Notes: generated by a model from the sequence alone, not told the origin. Shown: positions 17,041 to 26,257, counted from the stretch's first letter. The stretch: DNA of 64,000 nucleotides from Robertkochia flava (GCF_020166515.1 NZ_JAINZT010000007.1:186001-250000), one strand, 5' to 3'. Numbers and translations are program-made.

Positions 17041-18382
17041 ACTCCCCACTTTCAATCTCCTCCAGTTGTTCTTCACTGGCTCTTTTCAGCCATTTCTCAT
17101 CGATCTGTTTGCTGGCCTTCGCGCCCAGCTTTTTTAGTTTCTCTACCCGGGTCAGCAAATTGCCTTTCCCGGTAAGTTTCGTCATAGAAGAGGAATAGGT
17201 ATTCTGTACCGTCTGGAGCTGTTTCCCTACTTTTTCCAGATCGTCCAGCAATCCTTTAAACTGGTCGTAAAGTCGGCCGGCATGCGTGGCAATGTCTATG
17301 GCGTACTTGTGTTGCTTGTCATTTTGCCACATGCTGTCTATGGTGCGCAGGGTAGCTAAAAGGGTTGTGGGGGTAACGATAACGATATTCTTTTCGAAAG
17401 CGCTGTTATAAAGTTGCGGATTGTGAGCACTGGCCAAGGCAAAGGCCGGTTCCAGTGGAATGAACAGCAATACAAAATCCGGGCTTTCCATCTCGTAGAT
17501 CTGATGATAGCTCTTGGCAGATAATTGTTCCACATGCCTGTTAATGGCGTTGATGTGTTCTTTTAGCAATACAGCCTGCTCTTCCTCATTTTCGGCGTTT
17601 ACATAACGCTCATAGGCTACCAGAGATACCTTGGAGTCAATGATCATCTTTTTGTTGTCGGGAAGATTGATGATCACATCCGGCATAACACGCTTTCCGT
17701 CTTCTTTGGTAAAACTGTTCTGCACAAAGTATTCACTGTCTTTCTGTAAACCCGATTTTTCAAGTACCCTTTCCAGTACCAGCTCTCCCCAGTTACCCTG
17801 CATCTTGGTGTCTCCCTTGAGGGCGCGGGTAAGATTCGAGGCCTCCCTGGTGATCTTCTCGTTTAATTCCCTCAGGTTTTTAAGCTGCTCTGTAAGGGAG
17901 GAATGACGCATAAGGCTTTTCTCATTGCTCTCTTCCACTTTTTTCTCAAAATGCTTGATCTTTTCCTGTAAGGGTTCTAAAATATTTTTCAGGTTTTCCT
18001 GGTTCTGTGTGGTAAATTTCTGTGACTTCTCTTCCAGGATTTTGTTCGCCAGTACCTGGAACTCTTTATTGAATTTCTCCTGTAACTGATTTAATTCATC
18101 TTTTTGCTCTTCGTGTTTGCGCAGGAGATTGTCCATATCGGCCTCCCTGCGAGAGAGTCTTACCGCATAGTTCTCCTTTTCCGATCGAAGTGTTTCATTT
18201 TGCTCTCTTTCATTGTGGAAATTCTTTTTAAGATCCTCCAGTTGATTTCTGAACTCCTGTTCTCTTGCTTCTGAAGCACTTTTGAGGCTTTGGTATTTCA
18301 ATCGCTGTATATAATTGCCAAGGAAGAATCCGAGGATCAGGGTAATGGCACTGACAATGATCAAAAGAAGCGTCTCATTCAT
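17039..18382 (-). CDS. rmuC: DNA recombination protein RmuC
   Basis: An RmuC-family protein, 447 residues from the chosen ATG. It begins with one N-terminal transmembrane helix (ETLLLIIVSAITLILGFFLG), followed by a long coiled coil (about 25-190). The nuclease-like RmuC domain holds the conserved GNWGELVLERVLEKSGL (about 208-224), the DVIINLPDNKKMIIDSKVSL segment and ESPDFVLLFIPLEPAFA. RmuC limits inversions at short inverted repeats in E. coli, and its domain is related to PD-(D/E)XK nucleases. An earlier in-frame ATG at 18421 adds 13 residues. A -7-like TATCTTTA on the minus strand lies only about 17 bp before it, so the ATG at 18382, right before the membrane helix, is preferred. Confidence 0.9.
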   Translation of the reverse strand: MNETLLLIIVSAITLILGFFLGNYIQRLKYQSLKSASEAREQEFRNQLEDLKKNFHNEREQNETLRSEKENYAVRLSRREADMDNLLRKHEEQKDELNQLQEKFNKEFQVLANKILEEKSQKFTTQNQENLKNILEPLQEKIKHFEKKVEESNEKSLMRHSSLTEQLKNLRELNEKITREASNLTRALKGDTKMQGNWGELVLERVLEKSGLQKDSEYFVQNSFTKEDGKRVMPDVIINLPDNKKMIIDSKVSLVAYERYVNAENEEEQAVLLKEHINAINRHVEQLSAKSYHQIYEMESPDFVLLFIPLEPAFALASAHNPQLYNSAFEKNIVIVTPTTLLATLRTIDSMWQNDKQHKYAIDIATHAGRLYDQFKGLLDDLEKVGKQLQTVQNTYSSSMTKLTGKGNLLTRVEKLKKLGAKASKQIDEKWLKRASEEQLEEIESGE

Positions 18383-18540
18383 GAGTCTGACAATTTGAGG
18401 ATTAAAAATAGAAGATACCATTTCGTGGTATGGGGATAAAGATAGTATTATTTGTATTATTTTAATACGAACGAAACCCTTATGACGTTCTTAACAGATG
18501 TCTTCTTATTTTTAAAATGAATCTCTTAATGTGAAACCTT

Positions 18541-19452
18541 ATGCGATCTGTTCTTCTTTTTATCCTCACCTTATTTTGCGGACATCTGCTCTCTGCTCAG
18601 AAAATTCTGAAAGACCCTGTTTACAATAATATCAACAGGTTAACCATGACCTATGCAGATACGCTCAAGACCGATATTTATTACGCCCCCGGTTCGCGGT
18701 CGGTGCACAAATCCCCTTTGGTGTTGCTGGTACATGGGGGTGGGTTTTACACCGGGAAACGCAATGGCGAACTGGAAACGGCATTTGCGATGGATCTTGC
18801 CGGCAGGGGATATGTAGTGGCTTCCATGGAATACCATCTCAGCAGGAAGGGTAAAAAGGAAGGTTTTGGTTGCAACTGTCCGGCAGGAGAAAAGCGGGAA
18901 ACTTTCAGGCAGGCTGTGGTGAACATCGATGAGGCCCTGGATTACCTGTTGAAATTTTCAAAGGAGTTTAATTTTGATCCTGAGAAGGTGATCCTTGCAG
19001 GAAGTTCTGCCGGTGCGGAGGCTATTCTGCATGCGGCCTATGCGGGGAATCATGAATCGTTCAAGGACATAATGGATAACCACAACAGTATAGCTGCGGT
19101 GATCTCCTTCGCGGGTGCTTTGATCAGCGAGGTAGAGATTGATAAAGTGCATTCGGTACCCGCATTTCTTGTGCATGGAACAGACGATAAATTGGTGCCT
19201 TATCACACCGCTCCCCATCATTATTGCGGAGAGGATGCCCCCGGTTATCTTTCCCTGGATGGATCTGCTTCCATTGCAGAGGAGCTAAAAGAACATAATA
19301 CGCCATACGTATTTATCACTGCCGAAGGCGGGGGACATGAATGGGCGAACAAAGGCTATGCCCTTACCGACGAGATCAGCGCATTTTTGTATGACCTGCT
19401 CATCAGGGAAAATGCGGGGCAGGTGAACCAGACCATTCCTTCCCAGCCCTGA
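18541..19452 (+). CDS. Secreted alpha/beta hydrolase (esterase/lipase-like)
   Basis: A 303-residue protein with a signal peptide (MRSVLLFILTLFCGHLLSAQ). It then has an esterase fold of the hormone-sensitive-lipase/BD-FAE kind: oxyanion motif HGGGF (65-69), nucleophile elbow GSSAG (Ser156), an acid in HGTDDKLVPY (about 214-215) and the histidine in EGGGHEW (His265). A short Cys-rich insert (FGCNCPAGEK, about 109-118) could form a disulphide. It is probably periplasmic or outer-membrane-linked; the substrate is unknown. It is convergent with the vitamin B12 ABC ATPase gene, with 11 bp between the stop codons. No link to B12 uptake is evident. Confidence 0.82.
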   Translation: MRSVLLFILTLFCGHLLSAQKILKDPVYNNINRLTMTYADTLKTDIYYAPGSRSVHKSPLVLLVHGGGFYTGKRNGELETAFAMDLAGRGYVVASMEYHLSRKGKKEGFGCNCPAGEKRETFRQAVVNIDEALDYLLKFSKEFNFDPEKVILAGSSAGAEAILHAAYAGNHESFKDIMDNHNSIAAVISFAGALISEVEIDKVHSVPAFLVHGTDDKLVPYHTAPHHYCGEDAPGYLSLDGSASIAEELKEHNTPYVFITAEGGGHEWANKGYALTDEISAFLYDLLIRENAGQVNQTIPSQP

Positions 19453-19463
19453 ATCCCGGGTGA

Positions 19464-20255
19464 TCACTTTTGGATCCTGAAACTTCCGGTTTGGGTATCA
19501 AAGGTGATCAGGTCTGAAGGGAATAGCGATTTGAAACTGCCTTTTTCGATAAGCGTACATGGGTCTCCAAAGTCGCAATGATCTTGTTGCATGACCAGAA
19601 TTTTATCGCAAAGCTGTATGGCGAGGTCGATTTCATGGGAAGAGAATAAGATGGCTTTGGAGGTTTCGTGGGCTATGGTTCGAAGCAATTTGAAAATGGA
19701 AGCCTTATGGTAAATGTCCAGATGACTGGTGGGCTCGTCCAGGATAATGAGCTCTGTGTCCTGTGCCAGGGCCCTTCCGATCATGACCCGTTGTAGTTGC
19801 CCGTCACTCATCTCATAACAGGACTTGTCTTTTATGGATTCCAGATCAAGGCTTTTGATAACATCGGAGATCACGGTGAGATCGTTGTCCGAGAGGGTGC
19901 CGATCCAGTTGGTATAGGGCTGTCTGCCAAGAGCGATCAGTTCACTGGCGGTCAGGTTACCGGCTGGTATCTTTTCTGTAAGCACGATGCTCAGGTGCGA
20001 TGCAAGTGCTTTTGCAGAGAGGGAATTCAGTTTCTTCTGGTTGAGTAAGATGGTTCCTGAAAGAGGAGATTGTACTCCGGCCAGGGTTCTTAATAAGGTG
20101 GATTTGCCCACCCCGTTAGGTCCGATAACCGCAACGAGTTCCCCCGTGTTCAGCTCGAAATCAACAAGACCTGACACCACTGCGGTTCCTTTTTTAGACT
20201 GGTAACCCAGTTGTAATTCCTGGGTTTTTAGTACAGGGAAGGTGCCTTGTTTCAT
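19464..20255 (-). CDS. btuD: ABC transporter ATP-binding protein, cobalamin/iron-siderophore type
   Basis: A 263-residue ATPase subunit with Walker A GPNGVGKST (45-53), Q-loop near residue 88, signature MSDGQLQRVMIGRAL (about 147-161) and Walker B LIILDEPTSHLD (about 167-178). It is similar to FecE/BtuD of importers for B12 and iron siderophores. It powers uptake through the permease encoded 30 bp upstream (20286-21311). The substrate assignment to vitamin B12 rests on the neighbouring cobalamin riboswitch and BtuB-like receptor, not on the protein itself. Confidence 0.87.
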   Translation of the reverse strand: MKQGTFPVLKTQELQLGYQSKKGTAVVSGLVDFELNTGELVAVIGPNGVGKSTLLRTLAGVQSPLSGTILLNQKKLNSLSAKALASHLSIVLTEKIPAGNLTASELIALGRQPYTNWIGTLSDNDLTVISDVIKSLDLESIKDKSCYEMSDGQLQRVMIGRALAQDTELIILDEPTSHLDIYHKASIFKLLRTIAHETSKAILFSSHEIDLAIQLCDKILVMQQDHCDFGDPCTLIEKGSFKSLFPSDLITFDTQTGSFRIQK

Positions 20256-20285
20256 AACCGGATCATTAATCTTTTGTCAAAGATA

Positions 20286-21311
20286 TTAAAACATCATTCG
20301 TTTTTTGCGTACCAGGAGCCAGATCACAACAGGGGCTCCAACAATAGAGGTGATTGCATTTACAGGAAGGGAAAATGCATACCCTGGCAATTGCGCAAGG
20401 GTATCACAAATTAGCATGAGAATGGCGCCGCAAAGTAAAACTGCAGGTACCAGGATTCGGTGATTGGGCGTCCTGAAAACCTGCCGGGTAAGGTGCGGGA
20501 CCGCAAGTCCGATAAAGGCAATGGGACCGGCAAAAGCAGTGACACTCCCGGCGAGAATACTGGTAATAAATATGAGTGCATACCGGATTCTCGTAACATT
20601 CATTCCAAGACTTTTGGCGTAATTCTCCCCCAAAAGCAGGGTATTTAAGGATTTGATGGCTATGATACTCATTATAATCCCAATGGAAATGATAATGATG
20701 AATATTCTCAGTTCCTCCCAACTCAGGTCGCCCATGCTTCCGAATGACCAGAAAATGTATTGCTGAAGGCTTTCCATTCTTGCGAAATACGATAAAACAC
20801 TTACCGTGGCAGAGGTAATGCTGCCAAACATCAGCCCGATGATGAGCAGCGCCATGGTGTCTCTCACCCGGGTTGCTACCACCATGATGGAGAGCAGGAC
20901 AAGGAAGCTACCGGTGCTTGCCGCGATTGCAAGACTGGCCCCGGAGGTAACCGCGCTTATTCCCCCGATTACACTCCCGCCTAAAAGCAGCAGCGCTACC
21001 CCAAGGCTGGCTCCGGAACTGATCCCCAAAACAAAGGGGCCGGCCAGGGGGTTTCGGAAAAAGGTTTGCATGATGAGTCCGCTAAGTGACAGGGCCGCAC
21101 CTACAAGGATGGCGGTAAGGGCCTTAGGAAGCCGGTATTGGGTTATGATGTATTCCTGGGTGGGATTATCGGTTGCTCCCCCGCTGAGGATCGAGAGGAT
21201 ATTTTCAAAAGGAATATGCACAGACCCCAGGCTTACATTAAGGGTTAGTGCTCCCAGGAACAGCATAGAAAGTATAGCGAAGTATATCGGGTATGAAGTG
21301 TTATTTTTCAA
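20286..21311 (-). CDS. btuC: FecCD-family ABC permease (cobalamin uptake)
   Basis: A 341-residue inner-membrane permease with about ten transmembrane helices and the FecCD hallmarks QYRLPKALTAILVGAALSLSG, NPLAGPFVLGISSGA and AFAGPIAFIGLAVPHLTR. It forms the translocation path of the importer as a homodimer with two ATPase subunits. Its start overlaps the end of the binding-protein gene by 11 bp (21301-21311), and the ATPase gene follows after 30 bp, giving a tight binding protein - permease - ATPase operon. Confidence 0.9.
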   Translation of the reverse strand: MKNNTSYPIYFAILSMLFLGALTLNVSLGSVHIPFENILSILSGGATDNPTQEYIITQYRLPKALTAILVGAALSLSGLIMQTFFRNPLAGPFVLGISSGASLGVALLLLGGSVIGGISAVTSGASLAIAASTGSFLVLLSIMVVATRVRDTMALLIIGLMFGSITSATVSVLSYFARMESLQQYIFWSFGSMGDLSWEELRIFIIIISIGIIMSIIAIKSLNTLLLGENYAKSLGMNVTRIRYALIFITSILAGSVTAFAGPIAFIGLAVPHLTRQVFRTPNHRILVPAVLLCGAILMLICDTLAQLPGYAFSLPVNAITSIVGAPVVIWLLVRKKRMMF

Positions 21312-22467
21312 ATGGGTCCAATGGTTTATAGAATACCGGATCGTGATCAGGTAACAGTTCAGGGTGCAAAATATGGATCATATCTTTAAGGACGATATCG
21401 GGCCTGTTCGGGGCCAGTTCGTAAAACAGAACCCCACCTTCTTCCCCGGTGGTTTTACTGATGGTGAAAATCTTTCGCTCGTTAAAGGCCTTGAACTTTT
21501 GATAGTGCTTATTTGAACCTAGCAGCTGGTCGTAAGCAGTGAATTGAGCGGCGCCCAACCAGATATCAGCTTCGGCAGCTTTGGCCAGTACACTTTCAAA
21601 ACTAAGACTCAGGCTTCCTGTACCCCTTGTATCGTTCCATAAATACTCGCCGTTGGCATCCTTAATAAATTGTGCCGCCCAGCTTTCTCCTGCCGGCAAG
21701 TACCATACATCCCGGTACATGGCCCCGCTCAGAACCGTAGGGCGACTGCCAGCTTTTGACGCCAGCGATCTGGCACTTTCATATGCTCCGGCAATTTGGT
21801 GGTAGATGCTGTCTGCAAGTTCCTCTTTCTGGAAAAGCACACCAAAAAAGCGGATCCACTCTGCCTTGCCAAGCGGGTGACGCTCCACCCAATCCCCGTT
21901 ATAGACAATGGGAATACCTGCTCTTTCCAGTACATCGTAGGAGGCGTTCTGGTCGTTTATGCTAAAACCAATGATGAGCTCCGGATGTAATTCGAGTACA
22001 CTTTCGGTGTTCATCGCCTCGTTAACTCCAACATCCTTGATATGGCCCTTTGCAATCATGGTCCTGGCCTTGGGAGAAGAAATATACCGGGTATCCGGAA
22101 ATCCCTTCAGTGTGTTTAATTCCCCAAGTGCTTCCAGGGCCGGAATATGAGTGGTGGAAGTCGCAATAATCGACGCTACCGGGGTTAGAATGATCGCATC
22201 ATAGGCATCGCGGTCCAGGGTGGTTCTGGCAGCTGCCTCCCGATCCAGAAATGCATACCTGAAAGGAGTCCTGGCATCGGGCCAGGGGGTATGAACCACT
22301 ACCTCTGTAAGGTTCGGGGAAACTTTGTGGATACTAAATCCCGTTGCCGTACCTGTTGGGGTGGAAGGGGAAGATTGTGAAGGGGTCTCCCGGCAACCCG
22401 TTACAAATGACAGCCCGCAAATAAAGAACAGGATCCTAAAATAGTAAACACCAATTCGTGGTCTCAT
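21301..22467 (-). CDS. btuF: Substrate-binding lipoprotein of the cobalamin-type ABC transporter
   Basis: A periplasmic binding protein of the helical-backbone (BtuF/FhuD) type, 388 residues from the chosen start. A lipoprotein signal ends in the lipobox FVTGC (Cys25), so the mature protein is tethered to a membrane. The body has the LELHPELIIGFSINDQNASYDVLERAGIPIVYNGDW pattern of the N-lobe. The start is taken at 22467. The upstream ATG at 22491 lies inside the predicted promoter, whose -7 element occupies 22489-22496, so it could not be transcribed from there. It is the first gene of the btuF-btuC-btuD-like operon. Confidence 0.85.
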   Translation of the reverse strand: MRPRIGVYYFRILFFICGLSFVTGCRETPSQSSPSTPTGTATGFSIHKVSPNLTEVVVHTPWPDARTPFRYAFLDREAAARTTLDRDAYDAIILTPVASIIATSTTHIPALEALGELNTLKGFPDTRYISSPKARTMIAKGHIKDVGVNEAMNTESVLELHPELIIGFSINDQNASYDVLERAGIPIVYNGDWVERHPLGKAEWIRFFGVLFQKEELADSIYHQIAGAYESARSLASKAGSRPTVLSGAMYRDVWYLPAGESWAAQFIKDANGEYLWNDTRGTGSLSLSFESVLAKAAEADIWLGAAQFTAYDQLLGSNKHYQKFKAFNERKIFTISKTTGEEGGVLFYELAPNRPDIVLKDMIHILHPELLPDHDPVFYKPLDPFEK

Positions 22468-22488
22468 GAAGAATAAATGAATTCCTGA

Positions 22489-22522
22489 CAAAATTAAGAT
22501 TATTTATTTTTTAGTTGGCCAA
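22489..22522 (-). promoter_or_regulatory. Promoter of the ABC uptake operon
   Basis: On the minus strand, TTG (22520-22522) and TAATTTTG (22489-22496) are 23 bp apart. The TTG is one half of the palindrome TTGGCCAA at 22515-22522, whose other half is the -33 element of the divergent promoter. Transcription would start near 22482, downstream of the riboswitch region. Confidence 0.55.
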
Positions 22523-22544
22523 GCCATCGCTTTGTTTATTTTTG
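22515..22544 (+). promoter_or_regulatory. Promoter of the riboswitch-btuB transcript
   Basis: TTG at 22515-22517 and TATTTTTG at 22537-22544 are 19 bp apart. The predicted start is near 22551, exactly where the riboswitch begins. Confidence 0.7.
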
Positions 22545-22547
22545 TCT

Positions 22548-22746
22548 CAGATTTTGGTTTCAAAGCTGTTATCACAGCGGCGAATTAAAAGGGAATCCGG
22601 TATAGTCATTCAGGATGAATCCGGAGCTGTTCCCGCAACTGTATGCTTAGCCTGACAAAGGTGCAGAGTTACTTCAAAGCCACTGTTCGTTTAGAATGGG
22701 AAGGCCAACTCTGAAAAAAGCGAGCCAGGAGACCTGCCCGGATCTG
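22548..22746 (+). ncRNA. Cobalamin (vitamin B12) riboswitch
   Basis: The leader of the TonB receptor gene carries the conserved cobalamin-riboswitch pieces in order: AAAAGGGAATCCGGT (from 22587), GAATCCGGAGCTGTTCCCGC with CAACTGT (22617-22641), GCCACTG (22679-22685), GGGAAGGC (22698-22705), and GCGAGCCAGGAGACCTGCC (from 22720). The central B12-box is intact. It should lower btuB expression when adenosylcobalamin is plentiful. The end of the aptamer is about 80 bp before the btuB start codon, leaving room for an expression platform; no strong terminator hairpin with a T run stands out there, so control of translation is more likely. Confidence 0.93.
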
Positions 22747-22824
22747 CAAGTTAATGTCAAACTTTCGGGATAAGAGTTTGCGTATGGGTAAGCTCATACT
22801 TTTTTCCCTTTTTAAACCAATTTA

Positions 22825-24708
22825 ATGAAAAAGCAAACCTGGCTTTTAAGCCTGTGCGTGCTCTCTGCCGTTTCATTGACGGCACAGCAAAAGGAAACTA
22901 GTGTTCAAAAGGACAAAGTGCTTGACCTCGAGGAGGTCGTTGTAAGTGACAGCCGCTTTGCACTGAAACGAGAACAATCGGGTAAAACGGTCATCAGTAT
23001 TACCAGGGAGGACCTGGAAAAACAACCCGGAAATTCTCTGGCTTCCATCATCAATAATTACAGCGGTATAGAGATTAACGGGAGCAGGAGCAATGCTGGT
23101 CAAAACCTGAATTATTATATCCGTGGAGGAAGTAACCGACAGGTACTTATCATGGTAGACGGCATACAGATGAACGATCCTTCCCAGATCTCCGGAGATT
23201 ACGATCTGCGTTTAATAGATGTATCCCAGGTAGAATCTGTAGAGATCATTAAAGGGGCAGCCAGTACACTTTATGGGAATGCTGCTGCAACCGCGGTGAT
23301 CCGCATCTCCACCAGGAAGGAAACCCAAAGAAAACTCGCTGCTACCCTGAATTCTGCAATAGGGACAAACCAGAACAGTGAAGACCAGAATTATGGATTA
23401 CGTGATTTTAACAACAATCTGAGCCTCGGGGGAGTTCTGGGAAACCTGGATTACACTGTTGCCCTGGGTCATAGTTATACCGACGGGCTGTCTTCGGTAG
23501 AAGGGGATGAAAGGGATCCTTTCGAGCGCCTGAATTCACGGGTGCAGCTGGGATACCGGTTTTCCGAAAAGTTTAAGGTAAAACTGGGGGCTTCCTATGA
23601 TGATTTCAAGGCCGATTTTGACAGCGCTTTCCCTTTGGAAGACGCCGATTATTTTTCGGAAAGCCGGCAGCGAAGAATCCAATTGTCCCCGGAGTATAAC
23701 TATGGTAAAGGACAGATTTTTATGAATGCTTCCTATTACGCCATCGACAGGGATTTTCAAAGTGCTTTTCCATCGTCATATAAGGCCGAAAACCTGGTGG
23801 CAGACATCTATCACAAGTACATACTCAATGAACGCTTCTATACCATTCTCGGGTTTAACCATATTAGCAGTAAGGCCGATCTTGGGCTGGGGATGTATGA
23901 AAGCTTTTCTATAAACGACCCCTATGCCAATGTGGTTTATGTATCAGATTTCGGGTTCCATTTGAATACCGGGGTTCGATGGAACAATCACAGTACTTAC
24001 GGGTCCAATTTTACCTATAGTTTTAACCCCAGTTATACCATTCGGTTTGAGGAGGATTACCTGAAGTTCATGTCGTCATACGCCAGTTCTTTTATAGCCC
24101 CTACCTTATCCCAATTGTACGGGGCTTTTGGTGCCAACCCAGACCTGGAACCGGAAGAGAATCAAACCTTTGAGGCAGGTGTGGAGTATAAGGCAGGTTT
24201 TTTCAGGGTTAGCGCTTTGTATTTCAACCGGTCGGAAAAGAATTTTATTGATTACCGTACGATCGACTTTGATACTTTTGAAGGGGAGTATTATAACGTG
24301 GATGAATCGTTCAGGGTAGAGGGGGTAGAGCTCGAATTTAAATCGAACATTAGCAAGACCCTTTTACTTAACGGGAATTATACCTTTACAGAGATCCGGG
24401 GACGTCAGGCTCTGAGAATTCCCAGGCACAAGATCAATGCTAACCTTAACTACGTGTTGGCAAGTTCGACTTCCATTGACCTTCATTATCAGTTTACAGG
24501 AGAAAGGGAGGATATCAATTTCGCAACATTTGAAAATGAAGTGTTAAAAGCATTTAATGTGGTTGATCTCGGGGTATCCCATGGTTTTAATTCGCATTTG
24601 AGGGCCACACTCAGTGTAAATAATATATTTAATGAGGATTACCGTGAGCTCATTGGTTACCCAACTCGGGGGCGCAATATTACAGCAGGTATCAAAGTGA
24701 TGTTATAA
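22825..24708 (+). CDS. btuB: TonB-dependent receptor for vitamin B12 (BtuB-like)
   Basis: A 627-residue outer-membrane receptor with a signal peptide (about 1-20, ending LTAQQ). A plug domain follows (about 35-160): DLEEVVVSDSRFAL as TonB-box region, LASIINNYSGIEINGS, NYYIRGGSNRQVLIMVDG and VESVEIIKGAASTLYGNAAA. A 22-strand-type barrel ends in GRNITAGIKVML with a terminal hydrophobic residue. It is shorter than SusC proteins and lacks their N-terminal carboxypeptidase-like extension, as expected for BtuB. The cobalamin riboswitch directly upstream is the main evidence for the substrate. TonB, ExbB and ExbD must be elsewhere. A bidirectional terminator follows. Confidence 0.92.
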   Translation: MKKQTWLLSLCVLSAVSLTAQQKETSVQKDKVLDLEEVVVSDSRFALKREQSGKTVISITREDLEKQPGNSLASIINNYSGIEINGSRSNAGQNLNYYIRGGSNRQVLIMVDGIQMNDPSQISGDYDLRLIDVSQVESVEIIKGAASTLYGNAAATAVIRISTRKETQRKLAATLNSAIGTNQNSEDQNYGLRDFNNNLSLGGVLGNLDYTVALGHSYTDGLSSVEGDERDPFERLNSRVQLGYRFSEKFKVKLGASYDDFKADFDSAFPLEDADYFSESRQRRIQLSPEYNYGKGQIFMNASYYAIDRDFQSAFPSSYKAENLVADIYHKYILNERFYTILGFNHISSKADLGLGMYESFSINDPYANVVYVSDFGFHLNTGVRWNNHSTYGSNFTYSFNPSYTIRFEEDYLKFMSSYASSFIAPTLSQLYGAFGANPDLEPEENQTFEAGVEYKAGFFRVSALYFNRSEKNFIDYRTIDFDTFEGEYYNVDESFRVEGVELEFKSNISKTLLLNGNYTFTEIRGRQALRIPRHKINANLNYVLASSTSIDLHYQFTGEREDINFATFENEVLKAFNVVDLGVSHGFNSHLRATLSVNNIFNEDYRELIGYPTRGRNITAGIKVML

Positions 24709-24724
24709 CGTTTACGGTAAAATA

Positions 24725-24757
24725 TAAAAGCCTGTCTGCAAAGACAGGCTTTTTGTT
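24725..24757. terminator. Bidirectional terminator between btuB and the S41 protease gene
   Basis: A perfect 9-bp stem AGCCTGTCT/AGACAGGCT with loop GCAA is flanked by an A run and a T run. It serves both convergent genes. Confidence 0.82.
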
Positions 24758-26185
24758 TTATTGGGGCAGCTCCTGGTACATATTGTCTTTTAATATGGTG
24801 TTCCAACCGCTGCCCGGAATTTCTGATCCCGGAATGGGTGTTCCCGGGAGCAATTTGGCGGCGTAAGACGGATCTATCTGCGCGAGCGCACTCCTGAGTA
24901 ATGGTTCTTCGGGATTCCCCAGTTCGCCAAGATTTCCGTAATCTTCCTTTATGGAAACCTCAGGTGTGAACCCTGCGGTATAGTCAGAAAAGCCATCTGC
25001 ATTTTCATTTCTCGAGATCAGCGGCTGCATTGCCCAGGTATGATTGGGATTAAGGCCTTCATCGTCAAAGCGAAAGGATGGAGAATCGTAAAGGGTTACC
25101 GAAGCCTCGTTCTTTCCTGTGGTGGTATCTCCTACCTGTATGACTGCTATATAGGGGTCCAGGCCGTTAATAATGAGTTCACTCGCAGAAGCAGTGCTCT
25201 GAGTGGTAATAACGAACACCCTGTCAAGTCTTAGGTGATTTATGGAATTTCCTGAAATGGTGCTCCTGAAATTGTAATCGGTAGTAGATTGTCCTAAAAT
25301 AGCTTCCAGTTTACTGTTGTAGCGTAGTTTGGTGAATAACTGATTGCCGAATTGACCGGTGATCATACTGGCCAGGTTAGCCGCCGAATTTACCGAACCT
25401 CCCGGGTTATACCTCAGGTCCAGGATTAGATCAGTGATCCCCGAAGCGCGTAACTGCCCCACCGCTGCGTTGAGTTCCGGGTCAAAGTTCGCTGTGAATC
25501 GATTATACATCAGGTAGCCAACCCTGCTGCCATTGTTAAGGTCCAGCACCCTGGAAATGAAAACAGGGTTTTCTGTTATAGGAGATTTTATGAGTTCAAC
25601 ACTATTGCCATTGGGGATAAATGCGCCGGAGGCGTCCAAAGAAGCCATATTCAGGGTGTACTGGCCGGAGGCCGGACCGTAAAGCAGGTCGAAGTAGTTA
25701 TCCCGGTCCAGGGAAGTACCGTTAACGCCTGTGAACAAGTCTCCCCGTTTAATACCCTTCAGGTCTGCATCAGATCCTTCGAGAACATACCTCACATAGC
25801 CATTCACTTTGTTGTTGCTGCTATACCCGATGAGCCCGAAGGCCATCCCGTTAGAATCGAAGTTTCCTTCTCTGGCATCCTGAAGTTCTATGTAATTGTC
25901 TGTGATATAGCTAAAGCGATCTTCCGGAGACAAGAGGGCGTAAAAAAGATCTGCCGGGTCTGTATAGTTCCCCAGGAATTCTTCATAGGCGGCCTGGGTA
26001 CTGAACCTGTTATCCTGAAGGTCGGCAACATCATCCTGCCAGAAATAATAAAGGTTAAGTCCCTTCCAGATGAAGTCCTGAATTTCGAGGCTTGGGTCGG
26101 GAACAAAAATGTTGTCGTCCTGATCTGTACAGGCAACCAGAAAAAGAACTATAAGTGTCAAAAGGTAGGGAGCCTTTTTTTTCAT
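24758..26185 (-). CDS. S41-family peptidase lipoprotein (1)
   Basis: A 475-residue C-terminal-processing-type serine protease with a lipoprotein signal (lipobox VLFLVAC, Cys19). A helical N-terminal region (about 35-100) is followed by a PDZ domain (about 110-185, DLKGIKRGDLFTGVNGT) and the S41 core (about 215-400). TQSTASASELIIN holds the likely nucleophile Ser333, and VGDTTTGKNEAS the likely Lys358. The conserved LILDLRYNPGGSVNSA strand precedes them. It is probably on the periplasmic or outer face of the envelope, cutting proteins near their C-termini. It is a paralogue of the next gene upstream, with 72 bp and a terminator between them. The ECF sigma cluster is transcribed divergently from that upstream gene. 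Confidence 0.88.
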   Translation of the reverse strand: MKKKAPYLLTLIVLFLVACTDQDDNIFVPDPSLEIQDFIWKGLNLYYFWQDDVADLQDNRFSTQAAYEEFLGNYTDPADLFYALLSPEDRFSYITDNYIELQDAREGNFDSNGMAFGLIGYSSNNKVNGYVRYVLEGSDADLKGIKRGDLFTGVNGTSLDRDNYFDLLYGPASGQYTLNMASLDASGAFIPNGNSVELIKSPITENPVFISRVLDLNNGSRVGYLMYNRFTANFDPELNAAVGQLRASGITDLILDLRYNPGGSVNSAANLASMITGQFGNQLFTKLRYNSKLEAILGQSTTDYNFRSTISGNSINHLRLDRVFVITTQSTASASELIINGLDPYIAVIQVGDTTTGKNEASVTLYDSPSFRFDDEGLNPNHTWAMQPLISRNENADGFSDYTAGFTPEVSIKEDYGNLGELGNPEEPLLRSALAQIDPSYAAKLLPGTPIPGSEIPGSGWNTILKDNMYQELPQ

Positions 26186-26213
26186 GGTTTGAGGTTTTAG
26201 TGATATCTAAAAT

Positions 26214-26241
26214 ACAAAAAAAACGCCCCTGGAAAGGGGCG
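26214..26241 (-). terminator. Rho-independent terminator after the second S41 protease gene
   Basis: On the minus strand the stem CGCCCCT/AGGGGCG with a 4-nt loop is followed by eight T. It separates the two protease genes. Confidence 0.8.
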
Positions 26242-26257
26242 CTTGTTTGAATGCTTT

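Noticed and set aside
19464-22467. Iron-siderophore rather than B12 specificity for the ABC importer
   Set aside because: It cannot be excluded from the proteins, but the divergent BtuB-like receptor with an intact cobalamin riboswitch makes B12 much more likely.
22492-22824. A second cobalamin riboswitch for the ABC operon on the minus strand
   Set aside because: The predicted minus-strand start near 22482 leaves only about 15 bp of leader, and no B12-box is seen on that strand.
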